From Nymphaea colorata (Eukaryota > Streptophyta > Magnoliopsida > Nymphaeales > Nymphaeaceae): a stretch of 64,000 nt of DNA. Made by a program: the position numbers and the translations under genes. The stretch covers positions 17,561,289 through 17,625,288 of the forward strand of contig NC_045146.1 in NCBI RefSeq assembly GCF_008831285.2, in the 5' to 3' direction. Below the pieces are notes generated by a model. It saw nothing but the letters and a program-made list of their open reading frames with translations. It was not told the origin of the DNA and made no database searches. Below are positions 47,001 through 59,000 of this stretch, one piece after another (positions within the stretch are counted from its first letter, which is position 1; every line of letters starts with the position of its first letter).

Positions 47001-47322
47001 TGCTCACATACCATACACGTATGAATGTTGAAAAGGAGAAACAAAAGATGTTACCTAGAAAAGAAAGCGGATAACAATAATTAAGAAGAGATAAAGACAT
47101 GCTAAGTGGCTTACCTAAGGGCAGAGAAAAAATGGTCTCCGTGGAGCAGTCGCACTCACAAGGTGGACATGAGCCAGAAACAGGTCTAAAACTTTCAACA
47201 AGACGCCAATACAAGGGTGGCCCTACAATGTAACTCACCAAGCAAATTCCCACTAAAATCAATGTCACTCTCACAACTCCTTGATTACACGATCTTGATG
47301 ATGAGTAATGATTGGTCATCAT
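44048..47322 (-). CDS. DUF1068 family membrane-anchored protein (3 exons, 182 aa)
   Basis: Exons on the minus strand: 47322-47115, 45444-45421 (a 24-base microexon) and 44364-44048. The predicted protein has a short Ser/Arg-rich head, one membrane segment (VTLILVGICLVSYIVGPPLYW, about 19-39), the family motif CPPCECDCS (52-60), then a long charged helix (EEMEKSLTDLLLEELKLQE to the end) with the blocks KLSAHYQKEAEKCNAGMETC and EEARERAEAAL. This matches plant DUF1068 proteins in order and length. The topology suggests a type II protein with a lumenal coiled coil, possibly Golgi. Function is unknown. The two in-frame ATGs at the start (47322 and 47319) cannot be told apart. Confidence 0.9.
44365..45420 (-). 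other. DUF1068 intron 2
   Basis: A 1,056-base AT-rich GT-AG intron after the microexon. Nothing else was recognised. Confidence 0.75.
45421..45444 (-). other. 24-nt microexon of the DUF1068 gene
   Basis: On the minus strand the exon reads GG-GTTGAGAACAATTCATTG and on, flanked by ATGCAG (acceptor) and GTAGCG (donor). It supplies GVENNSLA between SLPL and DCGKHDADASEEM, matching the family's GLSNNSFADCGKRD. Without it the frame also stays open, since 24 is a multiple of three. Confidence 0.85.
45445..47114 (-). other. DUF1068 intron 1
   Basis: A 1.67 kb AT-rich GT-AG intron with no gene or bounded repeat recognised. Confidence 0.75.
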
Positions 47323-47571
47323 CTTCAAAACCCCAATTCACGAACACTTCACGTTTTTGCTTCTGATCAACAGAAGAAAATATCCCACGCAAATCTAGTC
47401 GCCAGAACGATCAATCCCTTCATCAATCCAAGACCAGGAGGTAAACAAGAAAAACCTTTGCTGACATAAAAACACCAGGATAACTCTAACTTTCGATCAA
47501 AAGCACACTTTTCCTCCTACCCAACAGCCGGAAATCAAGGAAAGCACCAGATTGTTCCATCGTACATTAAA

Positions 47572-47799
47572 ATGGCGATCACTCAGATCACCAGAATCCC
47601 AAACTCTCACCGCTCCCCGGCCTTTCTTTCCCTGGGTGTTCTTCTAAATGAAGGGTTCAAGGACAATAACCAAGCTGAAGAAAACCGAAGAGGCAAGAGT
47701 TCTGATTCTAGCTCAAATGTATCTGACTCAGAAGTTTCAGATTCCTCTTGGCTCCTTAGATCTAGGGAACAAGAGGGTCACCAACTTCGCCAGACATGA
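47572..47799 (+). CDS. Short hypothetical ATG frame (75 aa), doubtful
   Basis: The frame starts in a fair context (TTAAAATGGCG) 250 bases from the divergent DUF1068 start. It encodes a serine-rich peptide (SSDSSSNVSDSEVSDSSW) with no family I recognise, no signal peptide and no further exons that I can see. It may be chance or an unannotated short transcript from a shared promoter. Confidence 0.2.
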   Translation: MAITQITRIPNSHRSPAFLSLGVLLNEGFKDNNQAEENRRGKSSDSSSNVSDSEVSDSSWLLRSREQEGHQLRQT

Positions 47800-48720
47800 T
47801 TCACATTTATGCACCATGATCGTCAAACCCACTCTTCTCCATTTACAGCTTAAATTAAACGACGAAGTCGTTTGCGGGTGGCTCCATTTTTTTAAATTCG
47901 ATAAAAATAAAATAAAGCAGAGCTTCATTTCAGGTTTTCAATGCCTATAATTTAAGAAAAAGTCACATTCGGTAATTTTATGCATAAAAATTGAACTCCT
48001 AATTTTTTTAATCGTACTCTTTATTATTACTAAATCATATTTTCTATTTTTTTGAGTCGCATAATGAAAATTAATAACGGCTAAGAAGGGTGAAAATCTA
48101 ATTTGTGAAAAATAATATTAAAAAAAATATTTCAATCTTTTAGTTGACACTCACTATGAGGAATGAGGCAATTCTAAAAGAAGGTACCTTTGTTTAGCAA
48201 GTCAATGGCAAAATAATTATTCTGAAAAAAAGGAAATTTTCTAAACTAAATTAGTGAGTGGTGAGAACTCTGTGGCAAGCACGTCCCAATACCATTCCCT
48301 TCGTGGTCAAACCAACCCAGCTCGGATTTGGATATGGGTTGTAAATGGGATCGGACCCGGTCCGAACATATGTATGACCTACAAGTAGCGTGTCTGTGCT
48401 ACGATGCCAGTTGTTGCATTAGCAGCATGGATGTGGATCGGGAATGTGTTCAGGTCTGATCCATTTAGTTGGTTTTGAGGCTCCTCGACCACATTGAGAT
48501 CCGTCCAACATTGTAAATTTCAGTTTCCATTTTATGTCAAAAACTTCATAAAATAAGTTTAAAATTTAAGCCAATTTTCAATTACTTTGTACTTATGTAT
48601 CGACCAATATAAGCTCATTAATCCTTAGAATTGACACCCCCTTCATACATACATATTAAAGGGTTACTTATTCCGCTTTATAAATTGATGTAAGCCACTA
48701 TGGACCAATATTCCCTCAAA

Positions 48721-48886
48721 GAGGTATAGCATAGCTTGTGGTGACTTTTTCTCAATTTGATTCTCGTAAATATGACTCCTCTGGACTACAAATGATAGCA
48801 TACGAGGTATAGCATAGCTGGTGGTGACTTTTTCTCAATTTGATTCTCGTAAATATGACTCATCTGGACTACAAATGATAACATAC
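48721..48886 (+). repeat. Tandem duplication, 2 x 83 bp, with tRNA-like A box
   Basis: The unit begins GAGGTATAGCATAGCTxGTG at 48721 and again at 48804, with about three differences between copies. Each contains TAGCATAGCTgG (the first copy has T for G), close to the pol III A box, and about 30 bases later TTTGATTCTCG, a weak B box. A third head, GGGTATAGCATAGCTGG, lies at about 49231. These look like SINE heads, one of them tandemly duplicated. Confidence 0.7.
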
Positions 48887-50054
48887 ACAACACTCGAGTT
48901 AAAAGATGTACTATAAGACTACCTAAGTCCAGAAACAACCATAAACCTTAAGAACATGAGGAAAAAGGGGAGGGAGGATGGCTTTTGGTCTTGTGAATTG
49001 CCAATATGAATAATGTTTACAATACTGGCTTAACTTATGTTTGACTCAATGGCAAAATTAGATTTTTTTTTTTAAGCTGAGCAAAACATTGATGTCCTCT
49101 CTTATCTATGATCTATCTAACTATCTCTAGCGGCATTTACACTCTTCTAGAGGTTTTTACCTTTGAGAGATGATCATGTCCCCTCAATCATGTGGCTGGT
49201 GTGCACCACTAAACTCTATTTTAAATCCGATGGGTATAGCATAGCTGGTCAGATCGGTGTCAATTGAAGTCTCTCCTTGGTAGCTTGATCCAATGTCCAT
49301 TATGCCTATTTGCAAATGAGATGAGAGCACAATAGTAGTTGATGTGTATCAAACTCATTCTAAACACCAAAGCAACCCTAAATCTTGGAAACAAGAGACA
49401 TGAAAGATCGCTTTTGACTACTTTGCACATGGTGGGTCGTAATCTTCTCGCTCACGCAGAACAAGAGGACTCATTTGAGTCTATTCAGTTCTGTTTTTGC
49501 CTCTACTCAAGCAAATTGAAACCTTTCTTGCATCTCATCTTCTCTTCTTGCCTTTCATCTCCTAATCATGAAATCATCATCCCTCTCATTTGGGTAGCAA
49601 ACATGATGTATATGCAATGCAATTTTGGTGGCTAAAGATATCATTATACACCATTCAAATTTTCTCCATATAAGACTAAAAATTGAAAATCTATTGTTAA
49701 AAATAGCCACAAATATGGGAGCATTGATGCTCCAGCAGAGGCAGCAGCCCTTCATAGTTCTTTGGTCGCACCGGGTGAAATTCGGATGCAAATCCTTCGA
49801 ATGTGAATCCCATTGATACTTGGATCCTACTTTGTGAAGCAAACAAAACTGGTGGAATTCGGATGCAGGTCAATAAGTCGGAGAATTTGATTTATACTCT
49901 TCTGGGTGTTCTTTGCTAGCGCTTGCGAGCGTGCACACACACGCAGCCTGGAGCCGAGCTCTCGAGAATTGATTGCCGAAGTGGAAGAGGCAACGCCACT
50001 GCTACCATTGCCTCCGCCATCGCCGTCATAGTTGCCGCCCCTGCCTTCACCCTC

Positions 50055-53000
50055 ATGCTCTTCTTTCCCCGCCTCGCTCGCTCTCACTCTGCAACTAGAG
50101 TCACCACCACCAACCTCTTCCTTCACCGCTTACTCTCCTCCTCAACACCTCTTCCTCCTCTCAGCCCCACCTCCAGACTCCGCGACTACGGCTTCCACCC
50201 TCCCCCAAGACTCTCATTCGTCGAAGACCCAAAACAACCCGACTCCCCACATTACCAACAGCGCCGTCGAGAGGCCCGCCGTCCACCTCGGCCTCTCGAT
50301 TCCGATGACTCCGCTGCCGCCAGAAAAAAGGAGAAACCACCCTACCGACCGCCTTCTTCCCTCGACCGCACCGGCCTCAAGCCTGCTCATTCCGAGCTCC
50401 CGTTCGACTTCAGATTCAGCTATACCGAGAGCAACTCAGCTGTCCGCCCCATCGGACTCAGAGAACCCAAATACTCTCCCTTCGGCCCTGGGCGGCTCGA
50501 CCGGGAGTGGACGGGAGTGTGTGCTTCGGCGTTCGACTGCACCGTTGGTTCGGTTGATGGCGAGGATGCCGCAGCCGCCGCAGCGGAGGCGGAGAAGGCC
50601 ATAGAGAAGTTTAGGATGCATAGGAAGCGGATATTGGGCGAGCCGCTGAGTCCGGCCGAGCGCAAGATCCTGGTCGAGAAGCATCTCCGACATAGCAACA
50701 AAAAACAAGTAAATTTGGGTATTTTCTTGTTCTGACTTCAATTCGGTTTTCCCATAGTAGTTCCTAACGTCTGCTTGTCATCTGATTTTAATTCTTGCAG
50801 TTACATACAAATTTCTCCATTTCGTTATTTGTGTGCAGTTGTTTGACATTCTCATTCACTAGTAACAGTTGGGCTGTCATTTTATTATGTTGTCTTGTCC
50901 TCATTTTCCTGTATTTGCGTGCCATTTGTAGTTTATGGGTGTTTGTATTTTTCCTTTTATTATATTCGTATGATTCTGAGATGAACAACGGTTTTTTAAT
51001 GCGTGTGAATTGTGATTGAATAGGAAGAGACGGGCTGACGCACAATATGTTGAATGATATTCATAACCATTGGAAGCACTCGGAAGCTGTTAGAATCAAA
51101 TGCATGGGTGTGCCCACTGTTGACATGGAAAATATTTACACCCAGCTTGAGGTAAAAATTTCTAGTTTATGTAATTTGAGATTTTTTTCGCCTGTTTGGA
51201 GAGATCAGTTCAAACATCTGAAATGCATTAGGCTATCCATTGGTTATGACTAAGATTTTGTCTTTTTTTAATACATTTTCTGTATTGCCTGGAATGGTTC
51301 TGTGGTATAAGGCCACTGCAGCAGTTCTATCTATTTTTTGTGTTGGTCTTGAAATTTTATCATTGCTATACTACATTGGTGTGGAAAGTTATGTACATTG
51401 GCTGAAATCATGTCCTTGCCAGTGTTCAATTTAAACATAAGCTACCATTTCAATAATTTTAAGTGACTGTGATATGCTTTTGTAATTTAAAGGCTAGTCT
51501 TACTCTAATTAGTGTGGGTAAATTGTGGCCCTAATGTGTGGAAAGAGTTCTCTATGTATATTTATTCTCAACTCTTACTGTAAAAGACACGATATCCTTG
51601 GGTGCATTTCCCATGATCGGAAACGTATTTATACCAGTTAGCTTCTAGTCTCCTGTGTGGCCTTACAGGAAGCATGCTTTTAGTTTTAGGTACAAACTGT
51701 TCTTGTTTGCTTCCCTTTGGAACTTGGTAATCATAGGTCTCTGTTTATGGGCAAGTTAGCCAGCTGTAAACAACTTGAGAAACTCTATACATACTTTGTC
51801 CATGTCAGGAATCCTAGTTCCTCCGGGAACCTGAGAATTTTAGAAGCCATCTGCAATAGATGTCGGTCAAGTTGCTTATCCATAATTCTGGCTTTTCACT
51901 TGTCGGATGGTTTTACATTGGCTTTTGGACATTGCATTTGTATTATTGTGAAGCATTATAAGACAGGCTGAGCAAGTCAATGGTCCATAGAGGTCCAAAT
52001 TATGTCATAAGCTTAGGAGCACTCACATATATAGGCCTTCCTGTCCTGGAGTCATTCAACTGACAAATGTAAATGTCTAACTGATCTTGGTGAGCAGAAT
52101 GGGTTTTCTAGTTCCTGCCATTCAAATGATTTAACTACAAACTGTGTGCACTTTGAAGCTCTCTCTCTCATATGCATTTAAATTTTTTTGTCATGCTGAT
52201 CGTCATCATGGGATGTATATTCAGGAGAAAACAGGTGGTCTTATTATTCATAAACAAGGTGGCGTTCTTATATTGTATAGAGGCAGATATTATAATCCAA
52301 AAAAGAGACCTGCGATTCCGCTTATGCTTTGGAAGCCTCATGAGCCTGTGTATCCAAGACTCATCAAAACGACTATTGATGGTTTGACCATTGAAGAAAC
52401 TAAGGAGATGAGGAAAGCAGGCCTTAAAGTTCCACCCTTAACTAAGCTTGGTGAGTTCATGTATCCTTCTTTCCTTTGGTTTATATTGTTGGCTAGCAGT
52501 TGATTGTCAAAACTAAATGATATATTACTCTATAATCTTCAACTGCAGCAAAAAATGGTATATATGCTAGACTTGTACCGATGGTTCGAGATGCATTCCT
52601 GACTGATGAGTTAGTTCGCATAGACTGTAGAGGTTTGAACAAGAGTGACTATCGAAGGATAGGATGTAAGCTCAGGGTAAGTACTTAAATCCATTTTCTA
52701 ATTGAAATAGCTCACTGTTGCTCAATGGATTTTCTTCCTGCTTCTTGCACTTCTAACCCATGTCCCAGAACATGCTGCCATTATCCTTTATGTTTCATGC
52801 CAATAAACCTGTGAAACAGTAAATTGAGCTGGCATCAAGTTGGGCTGTCGTTGTCCGTGCAAGAAGGTGAATGAGTTCAACCAATAGGCACTGTCTGCAT
52901 GTGTACACTACTCACTAAATATGCACCTATTTGCTTAAGAGCAGTTGTTCCCACTTAACAGTTCCTCTGGGGGTTCTTCTCTCTCCTTATTTTGCTTATG

Positions 53001-53235
53001 GTTACTCTGCTTGTCATGGCAGCCATTACATGGCTATTGTTTATTGGTGCTTATACAGGATTTGGTGCCGTGTGTTCTGGTGACGTTTGATAAGGAGCAG
53101 ATAGTTGTATGGCGAGGCAAAAACCAATCCCCTCCATCGCATGATGCCAATGATGACACCAATGACGATGCCAATGATGACACCAATGACAATGCCACTG
53201 ACATGTTAATGGCTTCCCCAACTCCTGTCTCATAG
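50055..53235 (+). CDS. CRS2-associated factor, mitochondrial type, two CRM domains (5 exons, 440 aa)
   Basis: Exons: 50055-50718, 51024-51151, 52225-52450, 52549-52676, 53059-53235. CAF-type proteins bind organellar group II introns through CRM domains and help them splice. The N-terminus (MLFFPRLARSHSATRV, Arg/Ser-rich, no acids) fits a mitochondrial presequence. The CAF-specific block HSELPFDFRFSYTESN to GPGRLDREWTGV spans about 112-155. CRM domain 1 covers about 200-290 (GLTHNMLNDIHNHWKHSEAV to LYRGR) and CRM domain 2 about 315-403 (LAKNGIYARLVPMVRDAF to VVWRGK). The closest relative I recognise is Arabidopsis At4g31010. The C-terminus carries an Asn/Asp repeat (411-430). Exon 1 is GC-rich, with an alanine run at 172-177. 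Mitochondrial location is inferred. Confidence 0.93.
51152..52224 (+). other. CRS2-associated factor intron 2
   Basis: A 1.07 kb T-rich GT-AG intron between the two halves of CRM domain 1. Nothing else was recognised. Confidence 0.75.
53143..53202 (+). repeat. Coding minisatellite (24-bp unit, 2.5 copies)
   Basis: The unit GATGCCAATGATGACACCAA-TGAC starts at 53143 and 53167 in identical copies, followed by a half copy at 53191. It encodes DANDDTND repeats at the C-terminal end of the CRS2-associated factor. The unit length is a multiple of three, so changes in copy number would keep the frame. Confidence 0.85.
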
Positions 53236-53960
53236 CCGATGCAGAGTACAACAAAGAAGCATCCTTTAATGTAGACAAGCTCTTCTTCCTATAATGCGAA
53301 GTACTGCAAAATATTGGGAACTTGTAGCTTGAGGATCTTATCGTTGCCTACTTGAGTAAGTTTGGCACTAGAGAGCGTCTGGTTGAGGGGAGGTTGGAAT
53401 TGGCACGTTGGCTTAAACATGAAATGATCCTTCATCTGCATCGGCATCAAATTAGAAATTTAAAGAACAGACTGCAGGTTTGCCGGCATGTGTGATGCCT
53501 GTGGAGCTAGACAATATTAGTTCGGTGATGCTTCGAAATGTGGCGCATGTGATGCTGCTGAGCACTGTACGAGGGAGACTTGAATCACCTGTTGTTATTC
53601 TGCTGCTAATCTAATTGCAACTGGGCTCGGGTGTGATTGTAATTTTAACTGCACTTTTTGGTTATCAAATTGGTGGTGGTGGTGGTGATGGTTACGGTTG
53701 ATCACGTGAAGTGTGCTTCAGTCGACTGAATGGTTCAGAGGTTTAGCACATTTCAAGCGATGAAGGCTTGTACGAAAACAATGGAAATTTTGAACTTGGT
53801 GACTTGCTAGAATGAATGAATCGATGGAAAACGATTAACCGTTAGCTGACTTTCTGTGTTTCATCTATCTTGAGGGTGCCCGTGCACTTGCGTTTGTGTG
53901 CACGTTAGTCTCTGTGTGAACATGTGCGCGTGTGTGCCTGGACGCATGCGTTTAGTTGTG

Positions 53961-53962
53961 TG

Positions 53963-53997
<35 letters not shown>
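53961..53997 (+). repeat. (TGCG)n microsatellite with flanking direct repeats
   Basis: About nine TGCG units. They lie between two copies of a sequence of about 25 bases, GTGCCTGGACGCATGCGTTT (near 53934) and GTGCCTCGACGCCTGCGTTT (near 54012). The run sits inside a longer GT/TGCG-rich stretch (53870-54045). Confidence 0.8.
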
Positions 53998-54561
53998 TTG
54001 CGGATGTGTGCGTGCCTCGACGCCTGCGTTTAGCTGTGCATGCAGTTCTATAGATAGTATAAGCATGCAGTAAATGGAGCAATATTGTTAAAGTCGGCAG
54101 ACATCAGATCATCTACAAGTCGACGTGATGCTCCTCGTACAAGAAAAATAAGTTTTTTTGTTTTATTTAATATTCGAAATATTTATTAATTAAAATATTC
54201 AAATGGAAAAATAAACAAAAGTGCCCAGCTCTAGCCGACGCGGTGATCCGAGAGGTGAGACGGAGAACCGACCCTCACAACTTCTTGTTTGGGCTTTTCT
54301 TGGAGCACATTAAAGAGATGAAAACGGGGCTGACTGATTTTACTCAAATGAGAGCAAGAGTTGAGAGAGTTTCATGCAGAAATTCTGAATGTTCGACCTC
54401 CCCGGGTGCCATCCAAAGCTATTTCATTTAATGATCTTAGAAATCGAAGTCCGTGATTAATGCAACTCTCTACAACTCGCTTCAAATAGGAGCAACTTAA
54501 TTGGCCAAAGAGTACAAGCGAACTGAGCACCAATCTGCCATTTACTTTTGCCTACAACAGG

Positions 54562-54880
54562 TAAGGCTGGGCGTCCGATCCAGTATCCAGTACTTGGCCA
54601 GAACTCAGGACCAAAAAAAAAGAACCAGGCTATCGAGCCCACTCAGGTGGGCGTGATTGAGCACGGTTCGACCCAATAAAATCTTTTAAATATATATTTG
54701 ATTAATATATATATAATTATAATATTTTATTATGATTAATTATAATTATATATTAATTATATTAAAAATATATATTTTTTAATTTAATCGACCAAACTCG
54801 AACTCAGGTTTTAGGTGTCGGGCCGGCCCAAGCCCGACTCTTTATCAGGCTGGGCCAGGCCGGCCCGATGCTCAGGTTTA
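54562..54880. mobile_element. hAT-like MITE candidate (319 bp)
   Basis: It is flanked by a perfect 8-bp direct repeat ACAACAGG (54554-54561 and 54881-54888). The ends TAAGGCTGGGCGTC (left) and TAAACCTGAGCATC (right, reversed) match at most positions. The subterminal parts are GC-rich (GGGCCGGCCC-type words) and the middle is AT-rich (54690-54790). This TAxxxCTGxGCxTCGGGCCGG type of end is common among plant hAT MITEs. It has no coding capacity. Confidence 0.7.
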
Positions 54881-55050
54881 ACAACAGGGACACCCGGTGA
54901 GCGTCTCATCTGCTCCAAATATAGGGGTAAATTCATGAAATTTTAGAGTTAGTGTTAGTGTTTTATGAATCTGCCGAGTCTCCAAATACTAAACTATCCA
55001 TGCTACCAAAAGACCCCTGCCCATGCTAAAAGACCCCTCAAAGTACTAAA

Positions 55051-55136
55051 CTAAGAGGATGTTAGTGGAGTCATGTATGGCCTCTAATCAAAACTAAGAG
55101 GATGTTAGTGGAGTCATGTATGGCCTCTAATCAAAG
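55051..55136. repeat. Tandem duplication, 2 x 43 bp
   Basis: CTAAGAGGATGTTAGTGGAG and the following 23 bases at 55051 are repeated without change at 55094. Just upstream (about 55000-55040) a shorter motif, CCATGCTxxxAAAAGACCCCT, is also doubled. Confidence 0.9.
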
Positions 55137-56095
55137 TGTGTAAAACACTAGGTGGCACAATCTCGATTTGTTCCAAGTTCAAAACTGGAAACGTGGCAGA
55201 TTGTTGCACGTACAACATCACCACAAATTGCGCATACGTTCTTCATAAAATTATGAATGTGGTGGAAATGTGGAACCATGACCAGCACTTACCGCCTTAG
55301 ATACGCCAGATACTCATGACAAGCTCCTCAAATTAGTGATAATGACACTCTAACCACGAAAGGAGCGGTCTGGTTTGTGTTTCACGTGATGTGCAATAGA
55401 GATATGTGGAACTGTATGTGGTAATATTGGAGTCATCTTCAAACTGAAATCAAGGTTACCACAAATCTGGCGTCGCCCAACAACACACATTTGATTGTGT
55501 GAAAGTTACTAGTAAAATGGAAATACACCAACAAAATAGTAAAACAGTGACGACTTGATCGCTATCCAGTCATCTTATTTGTAAGCTGATCAGTTCATAC
55601 AGTCAATAGGTTTTGAATGTTTTGTATTTGATATTTGAGCATGTTCTAAAGATCAGGTTTAGCTAATCCAAACTTTGTAGTAACCAGACAGGTGATAGTT
55701 TTTGATATTTATTTTGCTCATTGGGGAAAAAAAATCTACGGCTTGAATGTGGAAAGCTAAAGCCAAGCAAAATGAGAAGAGCCACTGTGGCCATCCACAG
55801 CCACAAGCGTTCGTCAGGCTCCTATCCGCCACAAAGGACTTCGTGGGTCCTGCGTACATCCTCTTCGTCTTTCTTCCTCTGCTTCTGAGTTGGTGTAACG
55901 CTTGCCACTCAGTTTGATGCCCCTCTGGTAGAGATATCTCCAACGTTCTCTTACTCTCGCGCTCTTTCTCTGTGCTGAGATGGTGTATCACTTGCCACTC
56001 ACTCCCCTTCAGTGATCTCTCTCTCTCTCTAAGATACGAGAGACCAGCTTACCACCATCTTTCTGCTCGTAAGCTGGACTCCCTATTCCCTGAAA

Positions 56096-59000
56096 ATGTC
56101 GACCATCATATCGGCATCATCTTCCCAGCTTCCGGAAATCTTTCTTTTCCGGCGGGATTGCCGAACTCTCAGAACCTCCATTGTGATTCCTCGAACATCG
56201 AGTCGAAGTCTCCGAACACTGAAGAGAACTCGCCTCTGCGCGGTTTCTGACGAGGGAACAGTTGTTTTGGAGAAGGAAGTGAACGGCTACTCTTTGAACG
56301 GCAATGGGAGTGCTTATAGCTATGGTGGGAGGGTGGAGAGCTCAAATGGGAGCCTTAAATTGGACTCTAACGGAACTTTATCGACGAACGGGGCAGCGAA
56401 CGGGGCCGTCAATGGGGCGCTGGTAAAGTACAGTGGCGGAAATGGGGCGGCTACGGCCACCGAAACGGTGGTGGAGGAGAAGGAAGAGAAGCGGAAGACC
56501 GTCGAGGAGATAGGGCAAGAAGAGGCCTGGTTTAAGCGCGCCCAGAGGGAGAAATTGGAGGTGACTAATGTTTCCTTTGTTTTGTTTTTTGGTATTTCTT
56601 GTGGCTTATGAAGCATATTATGTTTATGCTGAAGGAAACGTTTTAAAGTGTAGAAACCGAGGCGGCCTAGCAATGAATTCTACTGGGTTTTAAGCTACTT
56701 TTGATTTTGAGTGATAGTTTGAACTTATTCAGAATTGGTTTGAATGTCCCGTTGGCTATGTCACCGAGGATCATGGTGGCATGAGCCAGAACAGGGAACC
56801 TGTCGCCAGTTAATGTGGCAGGATACTCAATCATCTTCCCCTGCTTTCTCAGTATTCCAATGAAAAACCCTCAGTCACAATTGGCAGGCCTCCGGTTGGT
56901 AAAACCCGCGTCGGACAGTAAGGGTTTAGGGCGCTGGGTGGGTGGCTTTCTGAATGTCAAGCACCACCAGGAACTGCTGTGTCCTGGCTGTGTCACATTA
57001 AGCAAACTTATGGTCATGTTGAGTGTTCGACATTTAGAAGGTCCCCACTGGGTCACCTGTTCTACTCTCCGTGAAGTCCATTCTGTCCATCTAAGGGTAC
57101 AGTCCACAGTCAGCCTTCTAGTAAGTGATGCTTCTTGTGGATTTTTAACTCATGTTGACCACCAATTTGGTGACTTGGCAGGGAGGACTCCTAATTTTTA
57201 CTTTTTCGTTTCCCAGCATTTCTTGTGTCTCATGATTTTGTCATACACTGAAGATGTCTCTTCTGTCACTCATTTGGTGCTGCTCATCAGTTAATTGTAC
57301 TTCTCTGTGTCATTCGCTAGACTTACTTTGACCACAAATATTTGCAAGATGGCTTTTTCCCATCCCTTCTTCAGTATTGACCAATTTCTTTCACATTAAT
57401 GCTGTGCTGTTCACATCTCAGTCGTGTTGCATAATCCACTTACTCATATACATGTAAGTTGGTTGCATCCAATGAGTACTTCTACTCTTATCTAGATCGA
57501 GTCGAGCATGTTATTTGTCCAGGACTTCTTGTAAGAGTTAGTCTGATTCGGTTGGTGTATTGAAGTTTACTCATATATCAAGTTGCCCCTTTTTTTTCTT
57601 TTTTGGGGAGATGGTATGCGTATTTGTTTTCCATGTATTAGTTTGCTATGGCCCTTAACTGACTTGAAATTTCCCTTTCGCTCACAGTAGAAAGGTTCTG
57701 GTTGTGTGGATTGCGTTTGTAACCCACCTGTTGAAAATATTCTGCTTTCGACTTTTGAGGTTGAATGGGGATGCTTCTTCAATCTTTGGATTTTGCATTA
57801 CTAAGATTCACATGGTTGATTCCACTATGATACCACTGATTCATAATGTCCCTTTCTTATTGTTCATGGCTATGTCACATGGGTGTGGGGTGCGGATGCT
57901 GGTGCGGGTACTGGGTGCCGGTGCGGGATGCGGCAATTTCCAAAACAAATTGGGTGTGGGTACGGCGAGAGCATAGAAAAAAAAAAAATATATATATATA
58001 TATATATGTATGTATACATATATTATATAGATATATATGTGATTTGTTATATAAGTAATTTTATTTGTCTATATTTTTAAACTTTTTTTTATCAAGGCTA
58101 CCTCGAATCAATATATCAATGAAAACTCTGCCAAAACATTTTTCAAAACGGCCAAAACTCATTTGATGCTGTGTCGGGCCGCACCAGCATTCACACCCGC
58201 ACCGATGCTGGTGCAGGTGCAGGTGCGCCACCATAGTTGGCATACCCATGTGAGTTAGGTTCATGGTAGGCTGTTCAAGACAATACCTATTGATGATATT
58301 GAAGATGATAATTATTATTTTTTCATGAGGTCACGTGTTTGATTTTGTGGTTCACTTGTGTATGCAGGTTTCTGTTGCTCCAGGTGGTCGGTGGAGTAGG
58401 TTTAAGACTTACTCAGTAATACAAAGGACTTTGGAGATATGGGGATTTGTTATTACCTTTCTCTTCAAGGCTTGGCTTAATAAGCAGAAATTCACTTATC
58501 GAGGTCATTCATTTCATGCTTGCAGATTTTACCTTTACAATTTAGATGCTATAAACTGGGATTGAGAAGAGCATGTCTGTCATCGTGGAGAAGAAGACTG
58601 GAAGTATATGAAGCCAAACATCAAGGCTGTTTCACGTATCTTTTGAATACCTAGTTTTATATCAAATGGATGGCTTACTACAGCAACAGTTTTTCCAAAT
58701 AGATTGAGATTCTTTTAAATGAGCGGGATATTTTCCGTGGTTATTTTTTAATGATGTGAGCATTTCAAGAACTGTGACTAATAAAAGTCTTTTTCAACTA
58801 TAGGGTGAAGGGAGCGTTCAAGATCTTTCTCTGAAATGTTTATATTGGATCCAGATCTGTAACACATAGTCAATAACCATCCTATAATGATAAAAATGAG
58901 TATATAATAATATCAATTTTGGTCTCATATGCTGTTTTATTGCTGTTTACATGCTTTTATAATAGCTTAAATGTGAAGCATGTGCTAACAAGCATTTGAC

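Larger units (their letters stand above)
47323..50054. other. Divergent intergenic region: DUF1068 to CRS2-associated factor
   Basis: The DUF1068 promoter is at the left. A short ATG frame lies at 47572-47799. The region 47900-48700 is AT-rich. A tandem duplication with tRNA-like A boxes lies at 48721-48886, with a third related motif at 49228-49250. The last 130 bases are the leader of the next gene. No clear gene is recognised. Confidence 0.55.
53236..56095. other. Intergenic: CRS2-associated factor to ABC1 kinase
   Basis: It contains a (TGCG)n microsatellite (53961-53997), a hAT-like MITE candidate (54562-54880), a 43-bp tandem duplication (55051-55136), and the leader of the ABC1 kinase gene with a (CT)n run at 56017-56030. 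No gene is recognised. Confidence 0.6.
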
